64,000 bases of DNA from Montifringilla adamsi (taxonomy: Eukaryota > Chordata > Aves > Passeriformes > Passeridae). Numbering within the stretch: the first letter of the stretch is position 1; every line of letters begins with the position of its first letter. The translations under genes and the position numbers were made by a program. Below the pieces are notes generated by a model that had not been told where the DNA came from, did not search any database, and saw only the letters and a list, made by a program, of their open reading frames with translations. Location of the stretch: assembly GCA_017590115.1 (NCBI GenBank), contig JAGGNK010003335.1:13040779-13104778 (forward strand), in the 5' to 3' direction. This document shows positions 1-12,770 of this stretch, in pieces.

Positions 1-90
1 CCAGGGTGGGACTGTTGGGGGGTCTGGGCAGGAACAGGGGCTGGGATGATCCCTGTGAGTCCCTTCCAGCTCAGGATATTCCAGAATTAC
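1..90 (+). mobile_element. CR1 LINE 3' end, cut by window edge
   Basis: The segment ends with a CR1-type 3' tail: a GATGATCCCTGTGAGTCCC-like block, then TTCCAGCTCAGGATATTCCAGAAT. This matches the usual CR1 order of 'ATGATC ... GGTCCCTTCCAAC ... ATTCTATGATTC' in sense orientation. The 5' part lies outside the window, so the full length is unknown. CR1 copies in birds are usually 5'-truncated. Subfamily cannot be assigned by eye. Confidence 0.75.
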
Positions 91-831
91 TTTCATGGAA
101 TTTCTAATGTGTTGTTAGGGCAGGCAAGAGGGGCATCAGAGTGGTGTGTCCTCAGAAAAACAAAAATGTTGAGGTGGAGAAGGTGCTGTTCTTGGATCAC
201 AGAGAGGAGCAAAGAAGGAATAAAGGGAAATGTGTGGAGATAGAGAAGTTTTTGGGAGACAGGAGGGTCTGAGATTACGGAGACAGGAACCACAGGCTAA
301 ATAAGCAACAAAATTTAGGCTCCAGCAATAAAAATGAGAAATGAAGAGGGACTGAAGAAGGGTGAGAGACAAATGAAAGTGCAAAATGAACCCAGAAAAC
401 AAAACAAAGGTTGAGTCAGGCAGCGTGGGTGTGCATGCAGGTGTCTGTTTGCAAGCACAAATATAGAACAGGAAAACGATGATCAAATAAAAAGAAGAGA
501 TACAAAATCTGGAAAACATTCTGAAGCTGGAGGGATAAAAAAGATTGAAATAAGAATGCAAGAGGAGGAAGCTGTAAATTAAAGGATAAATGGGGAGGGA
601 GGAGTAGCAATTGAAGTATTACAACAGTTCCAGCATTTTTTCTGAACTCTGGTGACAAAGGAGAAGGAAAGCTCTAAAATCTGGAGTTTTAGGACAATAC
701 TTGGAAGTTTTTTTGTGTGTGAGAGGCATGGAGGGACCTCCCTGGGATAGGAAATGTGACTTGGGGGCATCCTCTGGCCCTCCTGGCTCTCAGGGCTCAG
801 CCCTCTCCACTCAGTCTGGTTCTGCCTGCAG
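91..831. other. Unique, purine-rich stretch without a gene
   Basis: From about 130 to 690 the plus strand is strongly A/G-rich. This leaves the minus strand poor in purine-start stop codons and produces several overlapping meaningless open frames (up to 141 codons, Ser/Phe/Leu-rich). I see no repeat family, splice structure or domain here. Confidence 0.5.
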
Positions 832-1136
832 AAGCTCCTGGCAGGATGAACAGGCTGCTCCTCACTGGCCAGCTGCTCTGCTGGCTCCTGGGGGTGCTGG
901 AAACCTTGATTGTTTCATTTGAGGGTTTTGCCTGAGGAGATTTGTTTGGATCTGCAGTCAACTCCCTTCACAATCACATTGGAATGAACTCATGGCACTG
1001 CCCAGGTATGTGGGGAAAGAGCACCCAGAGCTTTTCCCTTTGCAGAACATCTCAGCAAACTCCTGAGGTGGAACAGAAATGCCTGGCACGGACAGGGAGC
1101 GCTTTGGGTCACTTGCAAGGCTGCAGGGAGCTGTAA
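832..1136 (+). other. Exon-like segment with signal-peptide-like start (uncertain)
   Basis: A splice-acceptor-like tract (pyrimidine-rich, ending CTGCCTGCAG at 831) is followed at 846 by an ATG. It opens a 29-codon frame, MNRLLLTGQLLCWLLGVLET..., with a basic start and a Leu/Trp hydrophobic core, as in a secretory signal peptide. The frame meets TGA at 933, then stays open to 1138. A donor-like CCCAG/GTATGT lies at about 1001-1011. It could be a decayed first exon or pure chance, because Leu-rich frames arise easily in CTG/CTC-rich sequence. I recognise no family. Confidence 0.15.
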
Positions 1137-1143
1137 ATCTCAT

Positions 1144-4100
1144 CTTTATCTGTGGTTAAAGGGGTAAATCGAGGCAGGCAGCACCTCTCTGGGATGAGGG
1201 GACACCAGCCACCACTGCTCCATGCCCTGGTCCCCTCGTGGGCCAGCTGAGTGTGATGCAGCTGCGGTGAGGCTGTGCCACGCCAGGAGCTGGGCAGGGG
1301 ACACAGGAGCAGAGCATTTACCTGAACTCCTCTGCCTCCCCCAGGACCATCCCTCCAGCCCCCTCAGAGGCTGCTCAGCACCAGCCCAGCCTGATTCATC
1401 CTTTTGGGCTGCTGATCTGAGTTAGAGATTGGATCTCCTCGGTGCCTCCCCTCCTCAGGAGCTGACAGGCACAGCAGTTCCCCGGCTCCCTGGATGATTC
1501 TCAGCTGCCTTGGCAGCGCTCGGGCACAATTCAGATGGTGACACGGGCCATCTCCTTACAAAACACTGAGCTCAACCTCCCCGCAGTCTATTACACATCC
1601 TGCCTCCACAGAATGCCTGGAGACGGCATAAATCATCCCGGGAAGCTTCCTCATGTGGCCAGCTCTGCTTCAGAGCAGCAGCCTGAGCACCTGAATTAAC
1701 ACAGCCTGGCTGGCACCTCCCCGCTGCCTCTGCTGGTGTCAGGTCTGCCTGAGCAGGGCTGGCAGTGACCCATGGCGAGGAAAGGACACAGGAATGGCTG
1801 TGCAGAAAATGAGCCAGCAGCCCAGCAGAACCTTTGCCACGCCTTGTCTCTGTCACCTGGATTTTGGCAGCGCGGCCTCGCACAGGGATGTGCTGCAGAG
1901 CAGGTCACGGAAACGATCCAGGCTGGAAATAACCTGCCGGGAAATAAAATCGCTCCTCCTGATTGTTTTCAGCGGTGTGGTGCTCTAGGAAGGAATTTCT
2001 TGCTGGGGTTGGGGGTTTCAGGCGTTGTTGTTGCAGTGGTCCCATCACAGAAGTTAATTAAGTGAACTCCTGATGATGCTCTGGTTGTGAGAGGATGACT
2101 CACCCCAGCCTCAGGAATTCCAGTTCTCAGACTGATCTGGGTAAAAACTGCGCTGGTTCTCTCCCAGTCCCAGAAAATCGGCATCTTTTTGCATCCTTCT
2201 TTGTCCCTGGGCTTGCTCATGAAGCCAAGGTCCTGCCAAAGCAAACCCAGTGTCCCCAGAGCGCAATTTCCAGCAATAAATTGTCCTGGCCAGCCTGCAT
2301 CCCGCATTGTCACATTCCACCTGTAATTTCATGGCTTTACTGAGTTCTTCTTTATTTCTTTTCATGAAATGCCCTGAAAGAAAATCCATATCCAGCCTTC
2401 CACCCAGCAGATCCTGCATTTCAATGGAGAATTAAGTGATTCATGTCATCTCTACTGAGTCTGAAACACAGGGGGGACGTGTCTGACACAATATATCAAA
2501 CTGTGGGCCATCCATAAGATGTCCAGAGGGATTTTTAAACATTAGATATCCTTTGGCACCTCTGTTGCTCAGGTATCTCTGATCATCCTCCCAAGAAATC
2601 CTGCAGCATTAGGCAGATAAACAACTTAGAAACTGGAATTGTTCTCTAATTTCTACCACCTGAATTTCCAGCATTTTCTCATGGGTGTGGGGTTGGCTGG
2701 AAGAGAAAGCAGAAGAAGAAAAGGAGACACCACCCCTCTGCCCTAAGCAATACTTTGATTTAAATTCATGCCTTCCTAACAGTGCAAAATACAGAATAGG
2801 TAGGAAATAAGGTCCTTGCAGGAGGTGGATAATTGTGGTTCTCTCAGAAAAAAAAAAAAACGAGCAAAAAAATAAGCTTGTGTGATGGATGGCTGAGTGC
2901 TATGAATGCAAATACCAGGCTGTAATTTATGGAAGTTAATAGCAACAAAATGTTAGTAAGATGGTTAGAAAACAACAAGAGCAGCAATGTCTGATGGAGT
3001 TTAGATATTCATCAAACAAATGGGAGTCCTTAGTGGGAAGTGTCACACAAGAAGGATGGCTGAGCTCGTGCAGGGTGGAAGGTAAAAGCCATCACGAGCC
3101 TCTGATTCAATGTTCATGCCAAGCCCCCACCCCCAGCACCTATAAACCAATTTATTTTGTCATCTTTCAATGTTCCACCCCACAAGCTGCTTTGGGGCAA
3201 CTTGCTTATTTAACAGGCCAGGCTCCACGTGCAAAAGGAGGGTGACATTTTAATCCTGTGATTTTATCCAGCTGTGATTAAAGTTCCTGGCTTTAATGGT
3301 AGAAAACTTGGGGAAATGGAGTTTACATGGTCACCTTCAGAGTCTTTTTTGCCAATTCACCCCCAGACTGTTCCTGGAATTCTGTTCCCATCCTGACACT
3401 GCTAATGACAGCAAAGAGTTTTGCTGGGGATTTTTCTGACAGAGGAAAAGCTTTGTTTTTTCCACTGTGTATTGATGAGCGTGGCTTTGAAGCCCTCCTG
3501 AGGTCTGGAGTTTAGATCCAGAAGTTCAGATGCTTATCTAAGCTGACTTTAAATTGACTGCATCACTCACTTGCCTCCCTGCAAGCAAAGAAGGGATGAA
3601 CACAGTCAGGGGTGGCACAGGGGGGAAACATGACCCAGCACATTTTTTCCAAGGTCAAAACCGAGTAGATTTGTCTAGCTCTCATTTTCTACCTCCCACT
3701 TTAAATTTTTTTGAGGGAGGGCAGCTGGTGTCAGCCAGATCCTTTCAGACTTCCCAGCGTGCTGTAACCCGGCAGCATCCACTTCAATGTGGATGATAAT
3801 TGCAGGTCCTGGGCTGCAAACTGACGTCAGCTCCTCAGAGGAGGATGCTGACTGCTCAATGAACATCACTAGACACTGTTTAGCTCCTGCTCAGAAAAAG
3901 AAAACTCAAAAAATTACTTTCAGGGAGCAGTCAGCATCCATTATCTTCTTTCTGATGATAATTTAGAGACGTTTCTTCCAGCATTTGAGAAAAAGAGTGC
4001 AATTCCAGAGCAGCAACTTCAAGTTTGATTATGTGGCAGAGAGAAAAAGGTGATGTAGAAGTATAATTAGAGGATCCTTTGCTAGGAGAAAATTAATTTC

Positions 4101-7100
4101 TGCTGTATGCAGGGACCCTTTATATCCTCTGTGCCATCCTGTTTATAATTCCCTGTGTAAAGCTCAGGTGTATCCCCCTTTCACGATGCTCTTTTCTCTC
4201 CATTTAATGTTTTTAGAGTGATGGACTGCTCAGGTTGGCTGGGAATGGAAGTTGTTTCCTTTTTCTTGGCAGCATGAAGAGATGGAATTGGTGTAGGTCC
4301 ATTTCTAAGGTCCTGCTCTTGCAGCCTCATTACTGGGGACATTTGCACATGCAAATTTAGAGTTAATTTTTTATAAATCCCCAAAGCAGTGGAAACAGGA
4401 CAGGAGGGCACTGCTGTTCAGCTATTGCACCATTCCTGAACCCTTGGGTTCTTCATCCCAGTGGGCTGCTCCATCCCAGTGGGCCTCTTTGGAGCCTCCT
4501 TATGGTGCCAGGGAAGCACAGAGGCCAGGAAATTAAGGAGAATTCACCTATCCAGCCTGGGCTGTGCTGATCATGTTGTAGCTCTGCAGAACTCAGGTAT
4601 TGTACCTGGGGATGGATTTGTTCCATTGACTTTTCCTGAACGACATCTTCCAGCAAGGATGAACTTCCTTTGAGATCTTGCTGGGGGAATTAATTTAAAT
4701 TTTATCCTTGAAGGGTGAGGAAGACATTTTTTGGAAACCAGAAAAGACCAGAGAAAATCAAGGGCTGGAAATAAGCACACTTAACAGCATTATGGAATCA
4801 AGCTTTGTTTTCATTATTGTGCCGTGCAGCAAAATGCATTTCCCAGCGTTCTTCAGAGCACTCCAGTAATTTGTCTTAATTAGCATGATTTAGGTGGTTG
4901 CTTCCAGCCTTTGGAATTTAGCACAAGGTTAATGTACATAAACGTATGATGGCACAGGGAGAAACCAGAGCTGTCGTGAAGATGAAGTGTTCCAGCAGCG
5001 TGGAATGCACAAGGAATTGGCTGAGTAGGCACTCTCAGTTCTGCCACCGAGGCAAAAGAACCAAAACACCCTGAGCTGCAGATGTGTGACTCCCAGGAGC
5101 CTCAGGAGCAGCAAAGTGGGGGTCAGGAGTCCCTCTGGAAATGCTTTTTCTGATATATTTGAATGGAGGCTGACTTTGTTTTCAAGGTTGTGCTTCCTTA
5201 AAACTTGCAGGGTTTTCTGTGTCTGAGTGCACTTCATTGTGTGGAGCTGGGCAAGCTCAAAGCTGTCTGTGAAAACCAAACTCTTGGAAGGGGCACTGGG
5301 TATGGGAATGTGTACCTCACCTGGCAGGGATTTTAGGGACTTTTGCTCTGTGTGAGACCGAGTTGTGCCTCTCTGTTTCAGCCCTGTGTGTGTGAGCACC
5401 TCTCCCAAAGGGCTCTTGCAGCCCTTTGCACTGATTTGATGTGATTAATCTCCATCCATAGGAGGTTCACACTCCTCTACCTGGGCTTGCAGATCCCTCC
5501 TTTCTCCTTCTCCTTTTCCAGCAGCATCTGGAGGATCCTGGAAATTTGGGAGCTTCTGCACTTCTTGTTGTGTTGTAATGCCCTGGAGTGGAACTGACTC
5601 CAGCTTTCTAAAGGAGATCTCAGGGAAAATATCTTTTATCCTTCTTTTCCAGTCTGTCCTTCCCTTCTGTAAGGTGGAACATGTTGGTTATGCCCCCTCC
5701 CACCCACCCAAACACAAAATGACCAGAGTTGCCTCAACCGAAGGCCAGAGGGAGTAAGAATCCACGTCATGGTTTGTGTGCAGTGCAAGGTGACCACTCT
5801 GTACAGAGAAAGATCTCATACAAAAACAAGTTGGATTTGTAATAACTGTGCTTTCATTGCTCATCTGCTTTGTTTGGGGAGCTGTGAATAAGAATTTGGA
5901 GTCATTTAGGAGTTTTTCACCCACCCACCACCACTGATCCATCAAATGGGGGAGTTTTGCCCCTGGTCAAGGAAGGATGTACAGAAGGAGGTGAGGTCCC
6001 ACTGAGACTCCTCCTGGCCTGTATTTGTGGCATGGTGAGAGTGAATTACACCCAGAATTCAATCTTCTCCCTGCCAGCTCTGCAGACTCCTCTGGCAGAG
6101 CCTGTTCTGGCATTGCCATGATTTCCTTTGCCTTGGGGAGGTGGTGCAGGGTGCTCCATGTCAGGATTTTCCCCTCAGAAACACCAACTGTGTCCCCATG
6201 GCTGCTCCATCTCGGGCTAACACAAGAGGTGTCAGCCTCCCTAGACTCCATCCACAATTTGCTCAGCAGCAGGAAAGAAACAGCATTTCTGCCTTCCTTT
6301 GAGAGTGGCTGGAGAGTCTCCATAGAAACATTTGTTGTTACACAACATCAGTACTTTAGGCTGTCTCCTTCCTTCCTTCTGATCCTCTGCGAGGGAATTT
6401 GTGGATGCTGTGTGATTTCCTGAGCTGAATGGATGGTTTACATGGCCAGGCTGTCCTGAGGGATAAATTTAGTCTCTCTGTCCCTCTGATGGGTATTTTT
6501 GTGCCTCAAGCTCTGCTGCAACAATCCAAGCTGTGGCCAAGAAGTTTTGGTGCAGAGTCTCATTTGTATGGGTAGAGTTCTGTCAAACAGATAAAATGAT
6601 AATCCCCATTACCAGGAGCTAATTAATTTAATTCTCTCATTTTCTTTGAGGTATGAACTGGAAATAAAAGGACTGAGACTGATAGGAGGGAAAAAAATTA
6701 AGGGGTTTGGTTCTATCAGATCTTTCCCTGTGAGCCTGCTCTGCAGAACAGCTTCTTTGCTGTTATATTTTAGAATATATTAGACCCACCTCATGTTTAA
6801 ACTGCTAAGGTGATGCCTGAGGAACAGTTAATGCCACTGGGAAAGTGAATTATGCAATAAAGGAGGAGGCAAGAAATCAGAGACAAACACAGACCATGGC
6901 TAGATATTTATCATTGTTACTTTCTCCAGTGCTTTTGCTTTGCACAAGTGCACGTGGGTTTGAGTGTGAGCAGGGATGTGTGTCCATGCCAGCATTGCTG
7001 CTGTGTCTTTAATCGCTCCCTGCCTCAGCCCTCGGGGTGGGCAGAGCTGCAGACAGGTGGCTGTGGTCAGCTTTTTAACCTGTGGAACTCTCAGATGTGC

Positions 7101-10100
7101 CCCTGTGTGCCTCACAGGCCGACCAGAGGCAATCACAGCACGCAGAGCACCTTCCCAGCAGGAGTAAGGGCAGCAAATCCTTCTTCTGCAGCTGCCCCAG
7201 GAGCCTCATGCAGGAAATCCTGTGCAATTTGGGGTGGGGAGAAGCCCAGTTACCACACACCTTATTTTTCCCAAGATCTTACCATTTCTTCCTTGCCTCC
7301 AAAGTATATCTTGTAAAGGGTGAAAGGGAAAAGCTTTTTTTGCTCCTAAATCCCTGGATCTGCTCCCATAAAAATTGCTGCAGTGCTGAGCACATGCAGA
7401 TCTGCAAGGGGAATACCCTGGGCTCCATTCACACAAACATCTCCCCTCCCTGTGGACCAGCAAAGAAAATTTGGGGGTGCAGAGCAGTGCTGGGGAGGTG
7501 TGGGCTGGCAGGGGCTGCATATAATATTATTTAATATTATTTAACATTCTGCATGGGGTGGAGGGGAGATGGCTGCTGAGGAGTGGAAATTTTTTTTCAC
7601 TGGTTTCACAGTTTCAGGGGAGATTAGTCAGATTTGCCTCTGACTTGTTTTTTGGTTACCCTGAAGCAGAACAATGCATAACACGGTGACAGTGAGATTT
7701 GCTGTGGGGAAATTAGGGTTTTCTTTCAATGGGGTATCTGGAGGGGAAGGGAAAGAGAATTGTCAGTACAGCTGAGTCACTTGAGCCAAAAAGCTCCTGA
7801 AAGAGTCACTCAAATATGACAGCACCAAGATTTAAATACTGAGAAAGACCAAAGTAACCAATGCCTGTGAACTAACATAGAATGTTCCCTTTTTCCAAGG
7901 CATAATTCAAGCTCACTACCCAGATCCCAGCTGACATTCAGGGGAAAAAGTGCTCACCTGCACCCACAGGAGAGGTTGGGAATGACCCCAGTGCTCCCTC
8001 CCTCATCTCTCCATGCATTTCTCACCCGTGCCTGAAGAGTTGTTTTGGTTTTTTGGTGTTTTTTTTTCCCGTGTGTGGCTTTGAAAATGAGACTGAACGC
8101 TCCCAGGGAGGGTTGGTTTGTGTTCTGAGGCTGCAGCTCCCCTGCTGTATTTCATGTTTACAGTTTATGATCACTGAATCCTCCGGTGCCTCGTTCCCAG
8201 CCCTGTAATAGAAATGTCACGAAATCCAGAGCAGTGTGTGCCATCCTCTGAGCTTCCCAGCCCCTTGCTAATGCATTCAATAAGGGTGAAATCACAGCTT
8301 CCCTGCAGAGGGCTTTCTCTCAGAGCCCTGAAAATGGGTTTTTCTCCCTCACACCCTCGTGTCAGCCTTTGCCTTGGGTCCCACCAAAGCTGGCACCCCC
8401 ACCAAGCATAAGAAGGGCAAAAACGTGGAGGTTTTGGTAGATTTGTTTCCTGTTCATCTTCTCCAGACCCCTTTCATCTCCCCTCAATGGGATTTTTCTT
8501 TCTCTGGCCTGATCCTTTCAGTTTTTCCTACGCCCTTAAAGAGAAATAAGGAGCGTGTGGTCTTTTTGCCACGAGCACCTCTCTGTTCCTCCAGATTTAC
8601 AAATTGCTGCTGCAGTGAGAGGCTCAGATGAGCCATGGATTTATTCCATCATGTGAGTAAACCATGTGCAATACTGACTATCCCTCTCCAGGCAGCATCA
8701 AAATTGCAGAGATTTCTAGGTCTAAAATACAACAGGAGGACTGGAAGCCACCAGTTCTCTCCAGAAAATAACCTGTTCAAGGAAGCAGAAATCCTAATTC
8801 AGGCTTTCCCTGCTGCTCTCTGGCCATGTTCTATTTTCTCCACTCTCTGCTGTTCCAAGGGTCACTTGGTCATATTTCTCCCTAAAACAAACTCATTAAA
8901 AATTCAGGGGAAAGGTGCCAGATATGATTTAATTGAAAAGAGAAATACAGAAAGCTACCTGGGAAAGGGAGAAGAGGGAAATCTTGAGCCATCTCCTGCA
9001 TTTTTGCTGGTTTATTGCTGTGCCTGGGAGTTTCTCCTGCAGCAGTATGTCACTGGAATAATAAGGCAGCAGGTTGGTTGCTTAACTGCAGTGGCCAGAT
9101 CAGTGGGGATTTCAAGAGATAAGTAATTCTGTTTGATTTTGTACCCAGGAATTATAATTTACATTCCCTTCACCTTAGAGAGAGAGGCAGTCTGGGCTAT
9201 AATTAAGCTTTTTTTCCCCCTGTCTGCTTTGGTCCTCTGTTCCTCCTATTGTCAGGCAACGTGGCAGCACAAGCCTTAAAAGCAGGGAGTCATGACAACT
9301 GACTCTTCCCAGAGCAACTGGAGTTGTTAGAAGGAAAAAAAAAGAAATATCCCTAAAACACAAATGCCTGAAAAAGCAATTAAATCACAAAACTGTACCA
9401 AGGAGGAAAATGACAGCCAAGGGCTGGGAACCACCCACGGGTTGGGAGTTTGTTATCTGCAGCTTGGAGTTCTGGGCTGGGTAAAATGGGAGTTGGATTC
9501 ACTGAATTTATCTGGGGGTCTGGCCGTGGCTTCATGTCTGTAGATAAATAAATGCCCACACAAAGAGCTAATTAAGGGCAGGAGTAGTGTCTTGCACAAG
9601 AACTTGTTAACGGCTTTGGAGCAAAATTCCTGTTGAATTTCCCAGGGTGAGAAATCCAATGAGCATCCATGAGTCCATCCATGTAGTGTTCAAAGCTTAC
9701 TTTTATTAGGTTTGATTGGCTCCAAATTAAAAAGTTACCCTGGCAGTGAAAGGTTTGACCAAAACCTTAGACTTAAAATTTAAAAAAAAAAAAAAAGAGT
9801 GACTTTGATTGTGATAAGAAGCTGCTGTACCTGGATTTCTTCTTAGCATGGCACGAGAGGGTTTGTTCATCTCCACCCTAATTCTGGTTATCTCTCCAAT
9901 CAGTAGAAGACCTCTGGGTTCTCCCCTCACTTTCCATTGTTTGCACACCTTGAATCTTGCTTTGAGTCCCTCAAGGTGTGATAACCACCAGGTTTTGTCA
10001 GCTCACAGACATGTCCTGCTGTTGAGGAGATAAAACCTGGATCCCTCTGTGATTTCAGCCAACATCCTTCCAGAAAGGCACCAGGATTTTCATCTCAGCA

Positions 10101-12216
10101 GTGCAGGAGCATCTGTGGGATTGGCTATGGTTACAAGCACCTGGATTTGGGAAGTCAGGGCTTCCCACTTGTGTTCTCCTCCTAAGCACAGGATGTCTCT
10201 GTGCAAATCTCAGCAAAGCCAGGTATCTTTGAGCCTAAGTTAGTCTCCTGTGCCCTTTTGCTCCTCATTTTGCATCCTCATTTATCTGGAAGGGGAGATC
10301 CCACCACAGAGGATCTGTGGTTTCCTTGCACATCCGATTTATACTCGGCTAAAACCAACCAAAGAAAGTATTTAGAGGGTGGCTTTGTTTCCAAACAGCT
10401 CCAGATGCAGAATGCTCTGTGGCTTTATGTCAGGATTGTAACAAATGAATAGAGCACAGTGAATTAATTTTGCTAATGAGCTTTGCAACCACATGATGCA
10501 TCTTCATACAATTAAGGCACAGAAGGAGGCAAGAAGATCCCAAGTGACACCCTTTGTCACAGCACTTTAGGACCCTCCAAAGTGCTGTCTCCCCCTCCCT
10601 GTAATTTCTTTCCCTCACAAAGACAAGAAATACACAGACCAGTTGTTTCAACAATTGAAAAATGATGTGTGTGGTGCTGGTTGCAACAGTGTTTTTGTAG
10701 CTCTCATTTATTTTGCTCTCCAGACAAGAAAGGCAAAGCAGTAGCGTTTTATAGAGCAGAGAACATTTTTACACAGTTCTCTTAAATCTTTTTAGCAGTG
10801 CCTGAACAAAATGTTTACACTGTAAAGAGAATTTAGTAAACTATCCACAAGACTTATCACGACAACCTGCCCATCCCTCCTGAGGCATTGTTTCCCATCC
10901 CATTCATTCCCAACATCTGCTGCTGCTGACCCTCCAGCCCCATTTACCCATCTACACTGCTCTCTCTGCAGCCCTAAAATATTTCCTGCTGATTTACATC
11001 CCTTTCTCTTCCATTGTCTGGTTTGGGCTGCTGTTTTTTTCTGGTTTTCTTCTGGTAAAAAAGATTTTTTTTTGGTAAAAAAACAAAAAAAAAAAAAAAA
11101 AAAAAGGCAAAGGTAATTGATTTTCATTGCTCATGGCTAAAAACTGGGTAAGAACAGGGATAAAACCTGTAGGAAGGGTTGTGATCAGATAAAACCATGA
11201 GTAAGGGATGTTCACATGCCACAATCTCTTCAGCCAGCAGTCCTGTTGAGCTTTTGGGGTGTCAGAGGCTTCTCCAGATCTTTGGTACTCCAACTCCTGC
11301 TTCCCTACTCATTGATAAATCTGAGCTCAGTGGAATTAAACCTCCACCAAGAGGCACCTCTAATGCTAATCTTCTACCAGGGCTTGCCTCTGTTCTTGCT
11401 TTCATTGTGGTTTTCTTTAATGGAGGTCAGTGACAGAGAAGGTTTTGTAGACGGAAAATGGAGTGATTGTCTTGGGGGTGAAACAGCCAGGGAAGTTTGG
11501 CTGATTGCAAACAAACTTCCCCCTCCATCAGCAGCTCTTAAATACGGGGCTGGCACTGGGTTCTGGGCTCAGCCAGAGCCTTTCAGGGGGAGTTTAGGCA
11601 GGGCAATAATGAGGACCCACTGCCCCACACCCCCTTTCCAGCTCCAGAGCAAGGCAGAGCCCCAGCAAGGTGTCACAGCCATGTCCCAGGACAGCAGCTT
11701 TGGAGGCAATTCCTTCAGGACTGCAGTCCCCAGCAGTCCCTGGAAAAAGCCACTTCAGACAAATTGTTCAGCAAAATTCTGTTTCCTCTAATGCTTCTCT
11801 TTCTGTTGTACTGCCTGTGGGACTGACAGATTTACACCCTCCTGAAAACCAAACAGATGAGACAAACCTGCCATCCTGTCCTGTCCTTCTCCTGCCTCTT
11901 CTTTAGCTGCTTAAACAGTCAGCTTATTTATTTTGTGTTGTTTTCCATTAGGAGTGGAGGGCCGATGACTGGAAATATTTTAATGGCATTGTTGACCTTG
12001 ATAATAAAACTGTTCAATGTGCTTTGTGCTGGTAATGGCATCCAAACCCCTGGAGTCACAGGGGAGCAGCAGGAATAACACCAGCAGTGAGAGATCCTGT
12101 GGAAAGGTATCAGTGCAGAGGCCCCTTTTCAGTGCTTCTCCCTTCCTATATCAGCCCCTCAGCTCTGTGTGTCATTTGCCCATCCATGAGCAGATATTTG
12201 GGGCTGTGGTGATGCT
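1144..12216. other. About 11 kb of unique sequence, no gene recognised
   Basis: Both strands hold only short or domain-free frames; the longest are 163 codons at 8635-9126 (+) and 159 codons at 4929-5408 (-), neither resembling a known family. Minor contents are A runs near 2850, 9781 and 11083, and a near-palindromic ATAATATTATTTAATATTATT run around 7520. Several 80-150-bp AT-rich blocks have TAATTA/TTAATT cores (near 4875, 6615 and 10460) and could be enhancers. No LTR or CR1 was found with confidence. Confidence 0.5.
6595..6665. promoter_or_regulatory. CNE-like block with homeodomain cores (candidate)
   Basis: A short AT-rich block carries GCTAATTAATTTAATTC, with overlapping TAATTA homeodomain-type cores in otherwise non-repetitive sequence. 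This composition is common in vertebrate conserved non-coding elements, but conservation cannot be judged from one genome. Function is inference only. Confidence 0.15.
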
Positions 12217-12608
12217 CAGAACCCTTTCCTGGTGCTCAGAACCATCTCCTGGTACCAGAACCATCTCCTGGTGCTCAGAACCATTTCCTGATGCTCAGAA
12301 CCATCTCCTGAGGCTCAGAACCACTTCCTGAGGCTCAGAACCATTTCCTGATGCTCAGAACCATCTCCTGAGGCTGAGAACCACTTCCTGAGGCTCAGAA
12401 CCACTTCCTGGGGCTCAGAACCATTTCCTGATGCTTAGAACCATCTCCTGAGGCTCAGAACCATTTCCTGGGGCTCAGAACCACTTCCTGAGCCTCAGAA
12501 CCATTTCCTGACACTCAGAACCATTTCCTGACACACAGAACCCTTTCCTGATGCTCAGAACAATCTCCTGGTGCTCAGAACCACATCCTGGTGCTCAGAA
12601 CCCTTTCC
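12217..12608. repeat. 20-bp minisatellite, about 20 copies, with higher-order pattern
   Basis: A tandem array has the consensus unit CAGAACCATTTCCTGATGCT. Nineteen full units and a partial one can be read, and one unit (12237) is 19 bp. Units differ mainly at two places: the CCATTT/CCATCT/CCACTT/CCCTTT block and the GATGCT/GAGGCT/GGGGCT/GGTGCT end. In the middle, three unit types follow in the same order (TTTCCTGATGCT, TCTCCTGAGGCT, CTTCCTGAGGCT) at least twice, so part of the array spread as a 60-bp higher-order unit. No transcription signal is seen. Confidence 0.97.
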
Positions 12609-12711
12609 ATACTCACTCCCACGACTTGCTGGGCGCTCACTGCCATATGACACTGACAGCTGCAACTGCCACTAACTGCTATCACAGGGCTGTGTGTAAT
12701 TTAGGAGAACA
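12609..12711. other. Unique spacer between minisatellite and octamer/TATA site
   Basis: Short non-repetitive sequence with no gene. It includes CTGACAGCTGCAACTGCCAC, with an E-box-like CAGCTG. Confidence 0.4.
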
Positions 12712-12770
12712 ATTTGCATAATTCCAAAGCCTATAAATATCCCTGCACAAACAAAAAGCATTCTCAGGCT
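12712..12770 (+). promoter_or_regulatory. Octamer + TATA promoter-like site (candidate)
   Basis: A perfect octamer ATTTGCAT lies at 12712-12719 and TATAAATA at 12732-12739, about 12 bp apart. A pyrimidine-rich initiator-like TTCTCAGGCT lies about 30 bp downstream of the TATA. The first ATG (12791) opens a 47-codon frame ending at 12932 with no recognised domain. Octamer-TATA pairs occur in immunoglobulin V, histone H2B and some other POU-driven promoters. Here there is no matching gene, so this may be a chance arrangement or a non-coding RNA start. Confidence 0.25.

Noticed and set aside
8635..9126. 163-codon plus-strand frame
   Set aside because: No domain, no start context and no splice support. 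Its length is within chance for 64 kb of such sequence.
12217..12608. CRISPR-like array (20-bp repeats)
   Set aside because: Units are directly contiguous with no unique spacers, in a vertebrate-type genome. It is a minisatellite.
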